From Streptomyces anulatus (GTDB lineage Bacteria; Actinomycetota; Actinomycetes; Streptomycetales; Streptomycetaceae), in assembly GCF_000721175.1 (NCBI RefSeq), contig NZ_JOEZ01000028.1, positions 57,858 to 121,857 of the forward strand: a stretch of DNA of 64,000 bases, written 5' to 3'. This document shows, one piece after another, positions 16,168 to 25,460 of the stretch. The first letter of the stretch is position 1; each line of letters begins with the position of its first letter. Under the pieces are notes generated by a model. It was not told the origin of the DNA, searched no databases, and saw only the letters and a list, made by a program, of their open reading frames with translations. The translations under genes were made by a program, and so were the position numbers.

Positions 16168-16224
16168 ATGGGCGAGCGAACCGTGCAACACGATCGACCG
16201 AACCAGGCAGGTGGACGGCGATGA
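16168..16224 (+). CDS. 18-codon upstream ORF coupled to glnR
   Basis: ATG 16168 is preceded by a strong GAGGAGG about 9 bases upstream. The ORF encodes [18 protein letters not shown] and its TGA overlaps the glnR ATG (ATGA). glnR is out of frame with it, so it is not an N-terminal extension. Translation could couple or gate glnR expression. Confidence 0.45.
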   Translation: MGERTVQHDRPNQAGGRR

Positions 16225-17045
16225 GTTCACTGCTGCTTCTGACGAACGCACTCCAGCCGTCGACGGAGGTGCTCCCCGCCCTCGGCCTCCTGCTCCACAG
16301 CGTGCGGGTGGCCCCCGCCGAGGGCCCGGCCCTCGTGGACACCCCGGGCGCCGACGTGATCCTCGTCGACGGGCGCCGTGACCTTCCGCAGGTCCGCTCG
16401 CTCTGCCAGCTGCTGCGGTCCACGGGGCCCGGCTGTCCGCTGATCCTCGTCGTCACCGAGGGCGGTCTCGCGGCCGTCACCGCCGACTGGGGCGTCGACG
16501 ACGTCCTCCTCGACACGGCGGGCCCGGCCGAGGTCGAGGCCCGGCTGCGGCTGGCCATGGGCCGCCGGCAGATCACCTCCGACGACTCCCCGATGGAGAT
16601 CCGCAACGGCGACCTCTCCGTCGACGAGGCGACGTACAGCGCGAAACTCAAGGGGCGGGTCCTGGACCTGACCTTCAAGGAATTCGAACTGCTGAAGTAC
16701 CTCGCCCAGCATCCGGGCCGGGTGTTCACCCGCGCCCAGCTCCTCCAGGAGGTCTGGGGCTACGACTACTTCGGCGGTACGCGGACGGTCGACGTCCACG
16801 TGCGGCGGCTGCGCGCCAAGCTCGGCCCCGAGCACGAGTCGCTGATCGGCACCGTGCGTAACGTCGGCTACCGCTTCGTCACCCCGGAGAAGGTCGAGCG
16901 CGCGGCGGAGGAGGCGAAGGACCGGGCCGCCGCCCAGCAGCAGCAACAGCGGCGGTCGGGGGAAGCGGAAGCCGTCACCCGTTCGGAGCAGTCCCCTGCC
17001 GCCGGGGTGACGGAAGAAGCCCCGGTGGAGGCTGCCAAGAGGTAG
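16221..17045 (+). CDS. glnR: GlnR, global nitrogen response regulator
   Basis: 274 residues of the OmpR/PhoB class. An N-terminal receiver domain (1-115) keeps the dimer-interface Asp50 in VILVDGRRD but has an atypical pocket, as known for orphan GlnR, which acts without phosphorylation. A winged-helix DNA-binding domain follows (about 128-225, [20 protein letters not shown]), then a charged Gln-rich tail. GlnR controls glnA, glnII, amtB, nir and ure genes in Streptomyces. No kinase gene adjoins it. ATG 16221 has AGGTGG upstream and overlaps the stop of a small upstream ORF. Confidence 0.95.
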   Translation: MSSLLLLTNALQPSTEVLPALGLLLHSVRVAPAEGPALVDTPGADVILVDGRRDLPQVRSLCQLLRSTGPGCPLILVVTEGGLAAVTADWGVDDVLLDTAGPAEVEARLRLAMGRRQITSDDSPMEIRNGDLSVDEATYSAKLKGRVLDLTFKEFELLKYLAQHPGRVFTRAQLLQEVWGYDYFGGTRTVDVHVRRLRAKLGPEHESLIGTVRNVGYRFVTPEKVERAAEEAKDRAAAQQQQQRRSGEAEAVTRSEQSPAAGVTEEAPVEAAKR

Positions 17046-17056
17046 GTCCATCCGCG

Positions 17057-17062
17057 TAGACT
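17057..17062 (+). promoter_or_regulatory. -10 element of LacI-family gene
   Basis: TAGACT, 7 bases before the GTG start at 17070, with TGCCAA as a weak -35 about 18 bases upstream. The spacing predicts a leaderless mRNA. Confidence 0.5.
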
Positions 17063-17069
17063 GCGGCGC

Positions 17070-18110
17070 GTGGCCAAGGTGACGCGGGACGATGTGGCGA
17101 GACTGGCGGGGACGTCGACCGCGGTCGTCAGCTACGTCATCAACAACGGACCCCGGCCGGTCGCCCCGGCCACGCGCGAGCGGGTGCTCGCCGCGATCAA
17201 GGAGCTGGGCTACCGGCCCGACCGGGTCGCCCAGGCCATGGCCTCGCGCCGCACGGACCTCATAGGCATGATCGTGCCGGACGCCCGGCAGCCGTTCTTC
17301 GCGGAGATGGCGCACGCGGTCGAACAGGCCGCCGCCGAGCGCGGGAAGATGGTGCTCGTCGGCAACTCCGACTACCGCGACGAACGCGAGGTCCACTACC
17401 TGCGGGCCTTCCTCGGGATGCGCGTCTCCGGGCTGATCCTGGTCAGCCAGGGCCCCAGCGAGCGCGCCGCCGCCGAGATCGAGGCCTGGGACGCCCGGGT
17501 CGTCCTGCTGCACGAGCGCCCCGAGGCGATCGACGACGTCGCCGTCGTCACCGACGACGTGGGCGGCGCCCAGCTCGCCACCCGGCACCTGCTGGAGCAC
17601 GGCAACGCGTACGTGGCCTGCCTCGGCGGCATGGAGTCGACCCCGGTGGTCGGCGACCCGGTCGCCGACCACGTCGAGGGCTGGCGGCGGGCGATGCGCG
17701 AGTCGGGCCGCTCCACGGAGGGCCGGCTGTTCCATGCCCCGTACAACCGTTACGACGCCTATCAGGTGGCCCTCGGGCTGCTGGCGGGTCCGGACCGGCC
17801 TCCGGCGATCTTCTGCGCCACGGACGACCAGGCCTTCGGCGTGCTGCGGGCCGCCCGTGAGCTGCGCATCGACGTGCCGGGCGAGCTGGCGGTGGCCGGC
17901 TTCGACGACGTGAAGGAAGCGGGCCTCACCGATCCGCCGCTGACCACGGTCCACTCCGACCGCCCCGCGATGGCGCGGGCGGCGGTGGACCTGGTGCTGG
18001 ACGACTCGCTCCGGGTCTCGGGATCGCGCCGGGAGCGGCTGAAGCAGTTCCCCTCCGCGCTGGTGGTCCGGCGCTCGTGCGGCTGCGGAGAGCCCTCGCC
18101 GTCCGCCTGA
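17070..18110 (+). CDS. LacI family transcriptional regulator
   Basis: 346 residues. The N-terminal LacI HTH (about 1-55) reads [20 protein letters not shown], with hinge helix region [14 protein letters not shown]. The periplasmic-binding-like effector domain spans about 60-335. The C-terminus ends in an unusual [12 protein letters not shown] with clustered Cys. GTG 17070 is used, probably leaderless. It lies 24 bases after glnR but has its own promoter-like element. No sugar operon adjoins it, so its regulon is unknown. Confidence 0.9.
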   Translation: MAKVTRDDVARLAGTSTAVVSYVINNGPRPVAPATRERVLAAIKELGYRPDRVAQAMASRRTDLIGMIVPDARQPFFAEMAHAVEQAAAERGKMVLVGNSDYRDEREVHYLRAFLGMRVSGLILVSQGPSERAAAEIEAWDARVVLLHERPEAIDDVAVVTDDVGGAQLATRHLLEHGNAYVACLGGMESTPVVGDPVADHVEGWRRAMRESGRSTEGRLFHAPYNRYDAYQVALGLLAGPDRPPAIFCATDDQAFGVLRAARELRIDVPGELAVAGFDDVKEAGLTDPPLTTVHSDRPAMARAAVDLVLDDSLRVSGSRRERLKQFPSALVVRRSCGCGEPSPSA

Positions 18111-18167
18111 CCTGTTTCCTCTGCCCCGTCGGGCCTTTACAGCGGGCATACGCGGTTCTTCCGGGCT

Positions 18168-18196
18168 TCTCAGGACGTACTCAGGCGTTTCTCATG
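18168..18196 (+). promoter_or_regulatory. Three 11-bp-spaced direct repeats before HtrA-like protease
   Basis: TCTCAGG (18168-18174), ACTCAGG (18179-18185) and TCTCATG (18190-18196) recur exactly every 11 bp, the spacing used by OmpR-family response regulators. The sites lie 22 bases upstream of the protease start; the adjacent response regulator is the obvious candidate. Confidence 0.6.
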
Positions 18197-18218
18197 TTCG
18201 CCGACCAGCCTGGTGCAC

Positions 18219-19283
18219 ATGACGGAGAACCTTCGCCCGAGCGGCGCGCACTCGACGGACCAGGACCCGGCCCCGTACGGCCACGGCACGGCGTACGACT
18301 CCTCCTACGGCACGGCGTACGACGGCGCCGTGGGCGGCTACCCGCCGCCGCCCCCGTACGCCCCCACCGACAGGCGCCGGGCGAAGCGGCCGGTCGCGCT
18401 GCTGGCGGCGGTGGCGATCGCGGCGGGCGTGATCGGCGGCGGCACCGCCACCCTCGTCGGACAGCTGAACGGCGAGGGCTCCGGCGCCACCGGTTCGGGC
18501 GGCGCGGTCAACGGCACCACCATCTCGCAGAGCAGCAAGGGCACCGTCGCGGGCGTCGCGGAGGCCGTCTCGCCCGCGATCGTGGAGATCGGCGCGAACT
18601 CGTCGGCGGGCAAGTCCACCGGGTCGGGCGTGGTGATCACCGAGGACGGTGAGATCGTCACCAACAACCACGTCATCTCGGGCGCGCGGCAGATCCAGGT
18701 CACGCTCTCGACCGGCCGGACGTACACCGCCGACGTCGTGGGCACCGACCCCGACAAGGACCTCGCGCTCATCAAGCTCCAGGGCGCGAGCGGGCTGAAG
18801 ACGGCCACGCTCGGCGACTCCTCGCAGGTCAAGGTCGGCGACCAGGTCGTGGCGATCGGCTCGCCGGAGGGCCTGACCGGCACCGTCACCAGCGGCATCG
18901 TCTCCGCGCTCGACCGGGACGTCACCGTGGCCAGGGACGACTCCGGCAGCTCGGGACGGGGTCAGGGCCAGGACCGGCAGGGCGGCGGCAACGGGCAGTG
19001 GCCGTTCGAGTTCGGCGGGCGGCAGTTCAACGGCGACACGGGTGAGGAGACCACGACGTACAAGGCACTCCAGACCGACGCCTCGCTCAACCCCGGCAAC
19101 TCCGGCGGTGCGCTGATCAACATGAACGGCGAGATCATCGGCATCAACTCCGCGATGTACGCGCCCAGTTCCTCGGCCGCGGGCAGCGGTTCCGCGGCGG
19201 GCAGCGTGGGTCTCGGCTTCGCGATCCCGGTGAACACCCTCAAGGCCGACCTGGACACCCTGCGCGCGGGCGACGGTTCCTGA
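18219..19283 (+). CDS. HtrA/DegP-like membrane-anchored serine protease
   Basis: 354 residues: a Tyr/Pro/Gly-rich cytoplasmic N-terminus, one transmembrane helix (about 55-78, VALLAAVAIAAGVIGGG) and an extracytoplasmic trypsin-like domain. The catalytic triad is visible as His in TNNHVIS, Asp in DPDKDLALIKL and Ser in NPGNSGGALINMNG. No PDZ domain follows, unlike most HtrA proteins, and a Gly/Gln-rich insertion separates the lobes. ATG 18219 is chosen; GTG 18213 is possible. Next come a response regulator and kinase, as with PepD and MprAB in mycobacteria. Confidence 0.9.
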   Translation: MTENLRPSGAHSTDQDPAPYGHGTAYDSSYGTAYDGAVGGYPPPPPYAPTDRRRAKRPVALLAAVAIAAGVIGGGTATLVGQLNGEGSGATGSGGAVNGTTISQSSKGTVAGVAEAVSPAIVEIGANSSAGKSTGSGVVITEDGEIVTNNHVISGARQIQVTLSTGRTYTADVVGTDPDKDLALIKLQGASGLKTATLGDSSQVKVGDQVVAIGSPEGLTGTVTSGIVSALDRDVTVARDDSGSSGRGQGQDRQGGGNGQWPFEFGGRQFNGDTGEETTTYKALQTDASLNPGNSGGALINMNGEIIGINSAMYAPSSSAAGSGSAAGSVGLGFAIPVNTLKADLDTLRAGDGS

Positions 19284-19360
19284 TCCCTCGCACCGCCCCG
19301 GCCGTGCGAGGCTGAGGCACCCCCGCAGTCCGGGTCGACACGAGAAGAGGAACAGCAGCG

Positions 19361-20095
19361 ATGAGCCCCGCCGAAGACGATCCCCAGCGCATCCTGATCG
19401 TCGACGACGAGCCGGCCGTGCGCGAGGCGCTGCGGCGCAGCCTCGCCTTCGAGGGGTACGGCACACAGGTCGCGGTCGACGGGTACGACGCCCTGGCGAC
19501 GGCCGAGGCGTACGCCCCCGACCTCATCGTCCTCGACATCCAGATGCCCCGGATGGACGGGCTCACCGCGGCCCGCCGCATCCGGGCCACCGGCTCGACC
19601 ACGCCCATCCTCATGCTCACCGCCCGCGACACCGTCGGGGACCGGGTCACCGGCCTCGACGCCGGCGCGGACGACTACCTGGTCAAGCCGTTCGAGCTGG
19701 ACGAGCTCTTCGCCCGCATCCGGGCCCTGCTGCGCCGCAGCTCCTACGCCTCGGCGGCGGGCACGGACGCTCCCGACGACGACGTCCTCTCCTTCGCCGA
19801 CCTGCGGATGGACCTGGCCACCCGCGAGGTCACCCGGGGCGAGCGGCGGGTGGAGCTGACCCGTACCGAGTTCACCCTGCTGGAGATGTTCCTGTCCCAC
19901 CCGCGCCAGGTGCTGACCCGGGAGCAGATCCTCAAGGCGGTCTGGGGCTTCGACTTCGAGCCGAGCTCCAACTCCCTGGACGTGTACGTGATGTACCTGC
20001 GCCGCAAGACGGAGGCGGGCGGTGAGCCGCGCCTCGTCCACACCGTGCGCGGGGTGGGCTACGCGCTGCGTGCGGGCGGGAGCGGGGAGGCGTGA
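19361..20095 (+). CDS. OmpR-family response regulator (MprA-like)
   Basis: 244 residues. The receiver domain (about 10-125) has acidic DDE at 15-17, the phospho-acceptor Asp59 in [13 protein letters not shown], a Thr in LTARD and Lys in LVKPFE. A winged-helix effector domain follows (about 145-240, [20 protein letters not shown]). The kinase gene overlaps its stop by 4 bases (GTGA). The HtrA-like protease upstream carries an 11-bp direct-repeat array suited to this regulator class, so envelope stress control is the likely role. Confidence 0.93.
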   Translation: MSPAEDDPQRILIVDDEPAVREALRRSLAFEGYGTQVAVDGYDALATAEAYAPDLIVLDIQMPRMDGLTAARRIRATGSTTPILMLTARDTVGDRVTGLDAGADDYLVKPFELDELFARIRALLRRSSYASAAGTDAPDDDVLSFADLRMDLATREVTRGERRVELTRTEFTLLEMFLSHPRQVLTREQILKAVWGFDFEPSSNSLDVYVMYLRRKTEAGGEPRLVHTVRGVGYALRAGGSGEA

Positions 20096-21543
20096 GCACG
20101 GCGGACGCCCCCGAGGGCAGGGCCGGGCCGGCCGGGAACGGGCTGGTGCGCCGCTTCCGCGCGCTGCCGCTGCGTTCCCGGCTGGCGATGCTGGTGGCCA
20201 CGGCGGTGGCGGTGGCGGTGGCGGCGGTGGCGGTGGCCTGCTGGGTCACCACCCGCGAGCGGCTGACCGAGCAGCTCGACACGACGCTGTCCCAGGTGCA
20301 GCCGAACGAGAACGCGATCCGCCTGCTGACGACGTCCTGCACGAGCGGGCTGCCCGGCGACTTCCAGATCGTCGGGCCGTACACGATCCAGCTGGTGCCG
20401 GCCGTGGGGCAGAAGCCGTGCACGGTGCCCGGCAAGTCCGCCATCCCGGTCGAGGCCGCGGACCGGGCGGTCGCCGGCGGGCTGCGCGAGGACGCGACGC
20501 ACACGACCACCGCCGAGGACGGCACGGAGATGCGGGTCCACACCTCGCCCGCCGGTCCGGACCGCCCCGGCCTCGCGGTCTCCGTGGCCGTCCCCATGAA
20601 GCAGGTCACCGATCCGCTGAACCAGCTGGCCTGGGTGCTGCTCATCGTCTCCGGCATCGGCGTGGTCGGCGCGGGCGTGGCCGGGCTGTGGATCGCGCGG
20701 GCCGGGCTCCGGCCGGTCGACGAACTGACCGAGGCCGTCGAGCACGTGGCCCGTACCGAGGACCTGACCGTACGCATCCCGGTGGACGGCGAGGACGAGA
20801 TCGCCCGGCTGTCCAGCTCGTTCAACTCGATGACGGCCCAGCTCGCCTCCTCCCGCGACCGCCAGGCGCAGCTGATCGCGGACGCGGGCCACGAGCTGCG
20901 CACCCCGCTGACCTCGCTGCGGACCAACGTGGAGCTGCTGGCCCGCAGCGACGAGACGGGCCGGATGATCCCGCCGGAGGACCGCAAGGCGCTGATGGCC
21001 TCGGTGAAGGCCCAGATGACGGAGCTGGCCGCCCTCATCGGCGACCTCCAGGAACTGGCCCGCCCCGACGCCGCCCAGCCGGGCCCGCTCCAGGTGGTGG
21101 CCCTGCACGAGATCACCCGCACCGCCCTGCGCCGCGCCCGCCTGCGCGGCCCGGAGCTGACGATCACGGAGGACCTGGCCCCCTGGTACGTACGCGCGGA
21201 GCCGGCCGCGCTGGAGCGGGCGATCGTCAACGTCCTGGACAACGCGGTGAAGTTCAGCCCGCCGGGTTCCACGGTCGACGTGACGCTGCACCGGGGCGAG
21301 CTGACCGTCCGGGACCGGGGCCCGGGCATCCCCGCCGAGGAACTCCCGCACGTCTTCGAACGCTTCTGGCGCTCCCCGTCCGCCCGCCAGCTCCCCGGCT
21401 CGGGCCTGGGCCTGTCGATCGTGGCCCGTACGGTGCACCAGACGGGCGGCGCGATCGCCCTGCGCCCGGCCCCGGACGGCGGCCCCGGGACCGTGGCGGC
21501 ACTCACGCTGCCGGGGGCGCCGACGCCGCCGCCGGGGATGTGA
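20092..21543 (+). CDS. Sensor histidine kinase (MprB-like)
   Basis: 483 residues: two transmembrane helices (about 30-52 and 182-205) flanking a ~130-residue extracytoplasmic sensor with two Cys (SCTS and PCTV) that could form a disulfide, a HAMP linker, an H-box with the phospho-accepting His267 ([11 protein letters not shown]) and an ATPase domain with N-box [17 protein letters not shown] and GSGLGLSI. The GTG start overlaps the regulator stop. The pair probably senses envelope or redox stress and controls the protease (inference from layout). Confidence 0.93.
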   Translation: MSTADAPEGRAGPAGNGLVRRFRALPLRSRLAMLVATAVAVAVAAVAVACWVTTRERLTEQLDTTLSQVQPNENAIRLLTTSCTSGLPGDFQIVGPYTIQLVPAVGQKPCTVPGKSAIPVEAADRAVAGGLREDATHTTTAEDGTEMRVHTSPAGPDRPGLAVSVAVPMKQVTDPLNQLAWVLLIVSGIGVVGAGVAGLWIARAGLRPVDELTEAVEHVARTEDLTVRIPVDGEDEIARLSSSFNSMTAQLASSRDRQAQLIADAGHELRTPLTSLRTNVELLARSDETGRMIPPEDRKALMASVKAQMTELAALIGDLQELARPDAAQPGPLQVVALHEITRTALRRARLRGPELTITEDLAPWYVRAEPAALERAIVNVLDNAVKFSPPGSTVDVTLHRGELTVRDRGPGIPAEELPHVFERFWRSPSARQLPGSGLGLSIVARTVHQTGGAIALRPAPDGGPGTVAALTLPGAPTPPPGM

Positions 21544-21588
21544 GCAGGCGGGCCGGCCGGGGCGCCGGCCCGTCGGGTCGTGCGCCCC

Positions 21589-22518
21589 TCACCCCGTCGG
21601 GTTGTGCCTGATCAGCGACTCGACCAGCCCGGACCGCTGGTTCGGGTAGTCCAGCGGGATGATGCCGAGCCCGGTCCACCCGGCGGTCTCGGCGCGCTCC
21701 AGGAAGGAGTGCACCTGCGGGTTGAGCCGGTCGGCGTTCCAGCGGGGCGGCATCAGGGCGGCGGTGGAGACGTAGTTCATGAAGAACTTGCCCGGCTGCT
21801 GGGCGGCCTCGCGGAACTGCGCCTCGATCTTCGGGTACTTGGCGAACGGCTCCGCCATGTAGTCGTCCTGGATGTCGAAGAGGGCCGGGTCGCCGTACCG
21901 CACCCCGGGCAGCCCGCCGTTGTCCGCGAGCAGCACCACCTTGCCCCGGGCCCCGCCGAGGTCGGGGAGGGCCGGGTCGAGGCGGAACAGCGACCGCCAG
22001 CCCCTCCCGTCCAGGTAGTCGTCGAAGACCGCCCGGAACGCGGCGTCGCTCCCGGAGGAGTACTCCTGCTTGACCCGCATCAGCACGGTCTCGCTCGGGC
22101 GCCTGGCGAGGAAGTCCCGGCAGGCGACGAGGACGTCGCCGAACATCATGTTCTGGAACGAGGCCCCGTGGTGGATCGCGAACGAGCCCTCGATGAGCCG
22201 GCACCGTACGTCCAGGAAGCGGATGCCGCTTTCCAGTTGCTGCGCGATCGTCGTGTTCTGGCACTCCGACCACGGACCGCCGAACCGGGCCCCCGAGTCG
22301 TGCGTCCCCGGGATCGTGAGCCGCCGGAGCGGGGTGCCGTCGGGCAGGGCCGCCATCCAGTCCTGCGTCCCCCGGACTGCCCGGCCGGCCTCCCGGGTGG
22401 CGGCGACGGCGGGCGCCGCACCGACGACCGCGGTGGCGGAGACGGCGAGGGCGCCGGCCAGGAAGCCTCTGCGGGAGGGCAGGGAGCGGGACTCGGGCGT
22501 GCGCGCGGGGGTGGACAT
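21589..22518 (-). CDS. Secreted PI-PLC-like phosphodiesterase (Tat substrate)
   Basis: 309 residues. A Tat signal peptide is visible: SLPSRRGFLAGALAVSATAV, with cleavage probably after APAVAA near residue 40. The catalytic domain resembles bacterial phosphatidylinositol-specific phospholipase C, with the first His in RLTIPGTHDSGA and the second in FAIHHGASFQN, plus FLDVRCR. It should cleave phosphoinositide head groups outside the cell. ATG 22518 has a GGAGG site. It converges on the sensor kinase gene with a 45-base gap. Confidence 0.9.
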   Translation of the reverse strand: MSTPARTPESRSLPSRRGFLAGALAVSATAVVGAAPAVAATREAGRAVRGTQDWMAALPDGTPLRRLTIPGTHDSGARFGGPWSECQNTTIAQQLESGIRFLDVRCRLIEGSFAIHHGASFQNMMFGDVLVACRDFLARRPSETVLMRVKQEYSSGSDAAFRAVFDDYLDGRGWRSLFRLDPALPDLGGARGKVVLLADNGGLPGVRYGDPALFDIQDDYMAEPFAKYPKIEAQFREAAQQPGKFFMNYVSTAALMPPRWNADRLNPQVHSFLERAETAGWTGLGIIPLDYPNQRSGLVESLIRHNPTG

Positions 22519-23032
22519 GCGGGTGCCTCCAAGGGCCGTGGGGGGCTGGGCCCTTGGATTCTGACGGGCACACGTCACCTCCGGAAGAGGGCGCACACCT
22601 GCCGCATCTCAGGCCGCTCACTGGAAGGCCGAGGACCGCGGGGGCCCGACCGGCCGCGGCCCGGTGGTGTCCGGGTGGGAGACCCGGCCGTGTCCGGGTG
22701 GGAGCCCCGGCCGCCGTGCGCGATCTGGGCGAAGACGCCCTGATGGCCGCCGACCGCGCCCACCGCCGCGCCCATCGCCGCCCCTTTGAAAGTGGCCGGG
22801 ACGGAAACGAGGCGAGTCTTCTTTCCTAACGGAAAACCGCGGACGAATACATTCAGCGCGACCGCTGCCGGAATTCCCGAGATGCCATGAAATCCTTTGC
22901 CGGAGATCAGGAACTACCCTTACGCTGGGGCGACTTCACCGAACCGCACTCTCTGCTCATTCCCGAACCTGGAATGCGGAATACCGAGTGCGGAATGCGG
23001 AATCCGTGGCAACGAAGAGCGAGGAAGTACCT
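22519..23032. other. Intergenic region, no gene seen
   Basis: 514 bases between the divergent PI-PLC-like and fascin-like genes. The right half (about 22790-22990) is less GC-rich than its surroundings. A 12-bp direct repeat GGAATGCGGAAT occurs at 22971-22982 and 22992-23003, 30 bases before the downstream GTG. No convincing ORF was found. Confidence 0.6.
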
Positions 23033-23731
23033 GTGCGACGCATGACCTCCACCCTCCTTTCCCTGACCGCCCTGCTGACCGCATCCGCCCTGGCCGCACC
23101 GGCGGCCGGAGCCACCCCGCAGAACGACCGCCCGGTTCCGGCGGCCGGCATCCCGGCAGGCTGGGAGAAGGTGGACGGGGACGACCTGGCACAGCTCCCC
23201 GGCGCATCCGACAGACAGCAGTCCCCGACCGCGTCCGGCGGAGACGCATCCGGCAGAAGCGCATCCGTGCAGGCGGACGAGACCTCGAACCTGGCCGTCA
23301 AGTCGGTGCGCAACGGGAAGTTCACGTCGACCGAGGTGAATTACGCCGCCCCCGACACCGGTGTGCTGCGAGCCCGTTCCACCAATGTCACCGGCGCATG
23401 GGAGGGCTTCGCGTTCGAGTGGGACGAGGCCTCCCAGACGTTCGCCCTGAAGTCCCTCGCGAACAACCGCTATGTGGCGGTCGAGAAGAACTTCACCGGC
23501 GCCAGGAAGAACGTGCTGCGGGCCCGTTCGACGACGGCGGGCGGCTGGGAGCGGTTCGAGCTCTACCAGAACGAGGACCTGAGCCTCTACGCGTTCCGGT
23601 CCACGCTGAACAACCTGTTCGTCGCGATGGAGAACAGCTACACGGGTCCGCTCCAGTACACGCTGCGCGCCCGCTCCGCCGAGGTCACCGGCTCCTGGGA
23701 GCAGTTCGACCTGTACGGCATCGACGGCTGA
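23033..23731 (+). CDS. Secreted fascin-like beta-trefoil protein
   Basis: 232 residues. A Sec-type signal peptide (TSTLLSLTALLTASALAAPA, cleavage near residue 27) precedes a Pro/Ser linker and a beta-trefoil domain of about 135 residues. Three internal repeats carry the pattern LRARS...GxWExFxxY, e.g. VLRARSTNVTGAWEGF and TLRARSAEVTGSWEQF, as in fascin-like and ricin-like secreted lectins. GTG 23033 is chosen because GAGGAA lies 6 bases upstream; ATG 23042 is the alternative. It probably binds carbohydrate or cell-surface material; there is no catalytic motif. Confidence 0.78.
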   Translation: MRRMTSTLLSLTALLTASALAAPAAGATPQNDRPVPAAGIPAGWEKVDGDDLAQLPGASDRQQSPTASGGDASGRSASVQADETSNLAVKSVRNGKFTSTEVNYAAPDTGVLRARSTNVTGAWEGFAFEWDEASQTFALKSLANNRYVAVEKNFTGARKNVLRARSTTAGGWERFELYQNEDLSLYAFRSTLNNLFVAMENSYTGPLQYTLRARSAEVTGSWEQFDLYGIDG

Positions 23732-23739
23732 CACACCAC

Positions 23740-23777
23740 GACCCGGCCTTCTCCAGCACCCGGACGGAGGCCGGGTC
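23740..23777 (+). terminator. Hairpin after fascin-like gene
   Basis: GACCCGGCCT (23740-23749) is perfectly complementary to AGGCCGGGTC (23768-23777), 8 bases after the stop codon. No T-run follows, which is usual in high-GC genomes. Confidence 0.6.
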
Positions 23778-24098
23778 CCCCGCCCGGCCGTGACGCCCGG
23801 TTCCCGGGCCCCTGGCTCCGGGAGTCTTTATCGTGGCGACCCGCACGGGCAGCCCGGGGGGGGCGCACATGGCAGAGCCTCCTGATGTGACACCAGGACG
23901 CCCCCCGCCCACGGCCGGCGTGACGAGCTGCGGGGAGGGGCGCACTGGATCGCGACTCCCCCAACGGGCGCAGGCGTGAGGGGAGTTGGCCGCGCAGAGC
24001 TGCGGCGGCACATCAGGAAGCTAGCGCGTTACGCCGATCTGTTTCAAGTGTTTGACGCCTAACGGGTGAGGTGGGCATTGCGCGTCGGGTCGAAAACG

Positions 24099-24134
24099 CG
24101 GGCGGCCCCCACCTGCGCCGGTGGAGGCCGCCCG
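24099..24134 (-). terminator. Hairpin after DUF397 gene
   Basis: CGGGCGGCC...CCACC pairs with GGTGG...GGCCGCCCG around a 6-base loop, about 20 bases beyond the DUF397 stop on the minus strand. Confidence 0.6.
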
Positions 24135-24152
24135 CTGCCGGAGCACGGAAGC

Positions 24153-24350
24153 TCAGGCCAAGTCGTCGAACTCGCCCTCCTTCGCACCGCCCAGGAACGC
24201 CCGGAGCTTGGCGCGCGTCGTACGGACGATCACGTCGGGGTTGTCGCTCTCGCGGAGCAGGATCTCACCGCCGTGCTCTGCGAGTTCCAGACAGTCGGAG
24301 CCCTCTGCATTCGAGGACTTCGATGACTTGCGCCACTGAATTTCCAACAT
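24153..24350 (-). CDS. DUF397 domain protein
   Basis: 65 residues with the DUF397 hallmarks: an N-terminal IQWRKSSKSS, a central DCLELAEHGG and a VIVRTTRAKLRAFLGGAKEGEFD end. These small Streptomyces proteins pair with XRE regulators of the WhiJ/DUF5753 type, here the gene 10 bases upstream. In known cases the pair works as an antagonist/repressor couple affecting development or antibiotic production. ATG 24350 is chosen. Confidence 0.9.
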   Translation of the reverse strand: MLEIQWRKSSKSSNAEGSDCLELAEHGGEILLRESDNPDVIVRTTRAKLRAFLGGAKEGEFDDLA

Positions 24351-24360
24351 TCTCACGCCT

Positions 24361-25212
24361 TCATACTTGTTTAGCGATTCCACGAATGAAGTCTCGCGAG
24401 CTCTCCGGGTCGAGAGATCTCTCCTCAGTTCGGTCCAGCGCGACTCGCCAGTTCTCCAGACTCGTCTCCGAATCCAGGAAACCCGACCCGGTCGAGGTAT
24501 CCGTCTGGACGGTGTCGAGCTGCGGAACGACACCGTAGACGTAGTGTGCCGAACTGCTGGCATACGGGAAACCGCCCGCCGCGAAAGGGATCGCGCGGAT
24601 GACGACGTTCTCGCGGTCCGACTGTCTCAACAGATGGTCGAGTTGGCTGCGAGCGACCGATGCGCCGCCGTAGGTCATCCGCAGCGCCGCCTCGTGGATC
24701 AGGAACGTACAAGAGGTCAGCTCTGCCCGGTCGAGGACGTCGCGCCGCCTCAGCCGATGCGACAGCTGACGCCTCTGGCGGGCAGGGGTGGGCGGCGGCA
24801 CGCTCTCCGCGAAGACGGCACGTGCGTAGTCCTCGGTCTGGAGCAGGCCAGGCATATACATGATCTGCACCGACCTGATGCCGACACCGTGATATTCCAG
24901 TTCGGCCAGATCGAGGGCATCACTGGTGAGGTGTCCCCGGTAATCCTCCCACCAGCCGTTTATGCGCTCGGTAGCCATTCCGGCGAGCGCCTCGACATAG
25001 GCATGGTCGGGGCACCCGTAGTGGCCGGCCCAGGCACGTACTCGTTCGGCGCTCACGCCGAACCTTCCGGATTCGATGTTGCTGATGGTGGTGCGGTCCG
25101 TACCGAGCATCGCCGCCGCCCCGGTGAGCGACAGCCCGGTGTGCTCACGAACCCGACGCAGCTCGGTACCCAGTCGACGCTGACGCGCCGTGGGCGCCTT
25201 CCTCGATGGCAT
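24361..25212 (-). CDS. XRE-family regulator with DUF5753 domain
   Basis: 283 residues. The N-terminal XRE HTH (about 10-70) contains LRRVREHTGLSLTGAAAMLG, and a C-terminal ~190-residue DUF5753 domain follows. This is the WhiJ-like/Scr1 class, abundant in Streptomyces. It forms a module with the downstream DUF397 gene and the divergent ATPase-domain gene. A perfect 16-bp palindrome at 25291-25306 in the divergent gap is a good operator candidate. Confidence 0.9.
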   Translation of the reverse strand: MPSRKAPTARQRRLGTELRRVREHTGLSLTGAAAMLGTDRTTISNIESGRFGVSAERVRAWAGHYGCPDHAYVEALAGMATERINGWWEDYRGHLTSDALDLAELEYHGVGIRSVQIMYMPGLLQTEDYARAVFAESVPPPTPARQRRQLSHRLRRRDVLDRAELTSCTFLIHEAALRMTYGGASVARSQLDHLLRQSDRENVVIRAIPFAAGGFPYASSSAHYVYGVVPQLDTVQTDTSTGSGFLDSETSLENWRVALDRTEERSLDPESSRDFIRGIAKQV

Positions 25213-25290
25213 CGGCCCTCCTCTTGTCGGGTCCCAGTGTGGCCCCCTGCTCGACAGGTATTCAAACAGTCGAACTAGTTACAAGTAGAG

Positions 25291-25306
25291 GTCTAACGCG
25301 TTAGAC
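25291..25306. promoter_or_regulatory. 16-bp palindrome in XRE/ATPase divergent gap
   Basis: GTCTAACGCGTTAGAC is a perfect palindrome about 80 bases upstream of the XRE gene and 155 bases upstream of the ATPase-domain gene. It is the likely XRE regulator site. Confidence 0.55.
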
Positions 25307-25460
25307 AGTGCGCTACGGTTCGTCACAGCACCGCGCTCCACCCCGGAGTCCCGAAGTGCAGCCGCTTCGCCGCGCGTTGACGCGTTCGGCAGGGCAGCCA
25401 TCGCCACGGGCCGGGCGCAGCGCATTCGTTCACCGAACCGGACCACCAGGGGATACCGAC

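Larger units (their letters stand above)
23732..24152. other. Intergenic region, no gene seen
   Basis: 421 bases between the fascin-like gene and the DUF397 gene. It holds the two flanking hairpins and a slightly AT-richer stretch (24015-24065). Short ORFs here lack ribosome sites and codon bias. Confidence 0.6.
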
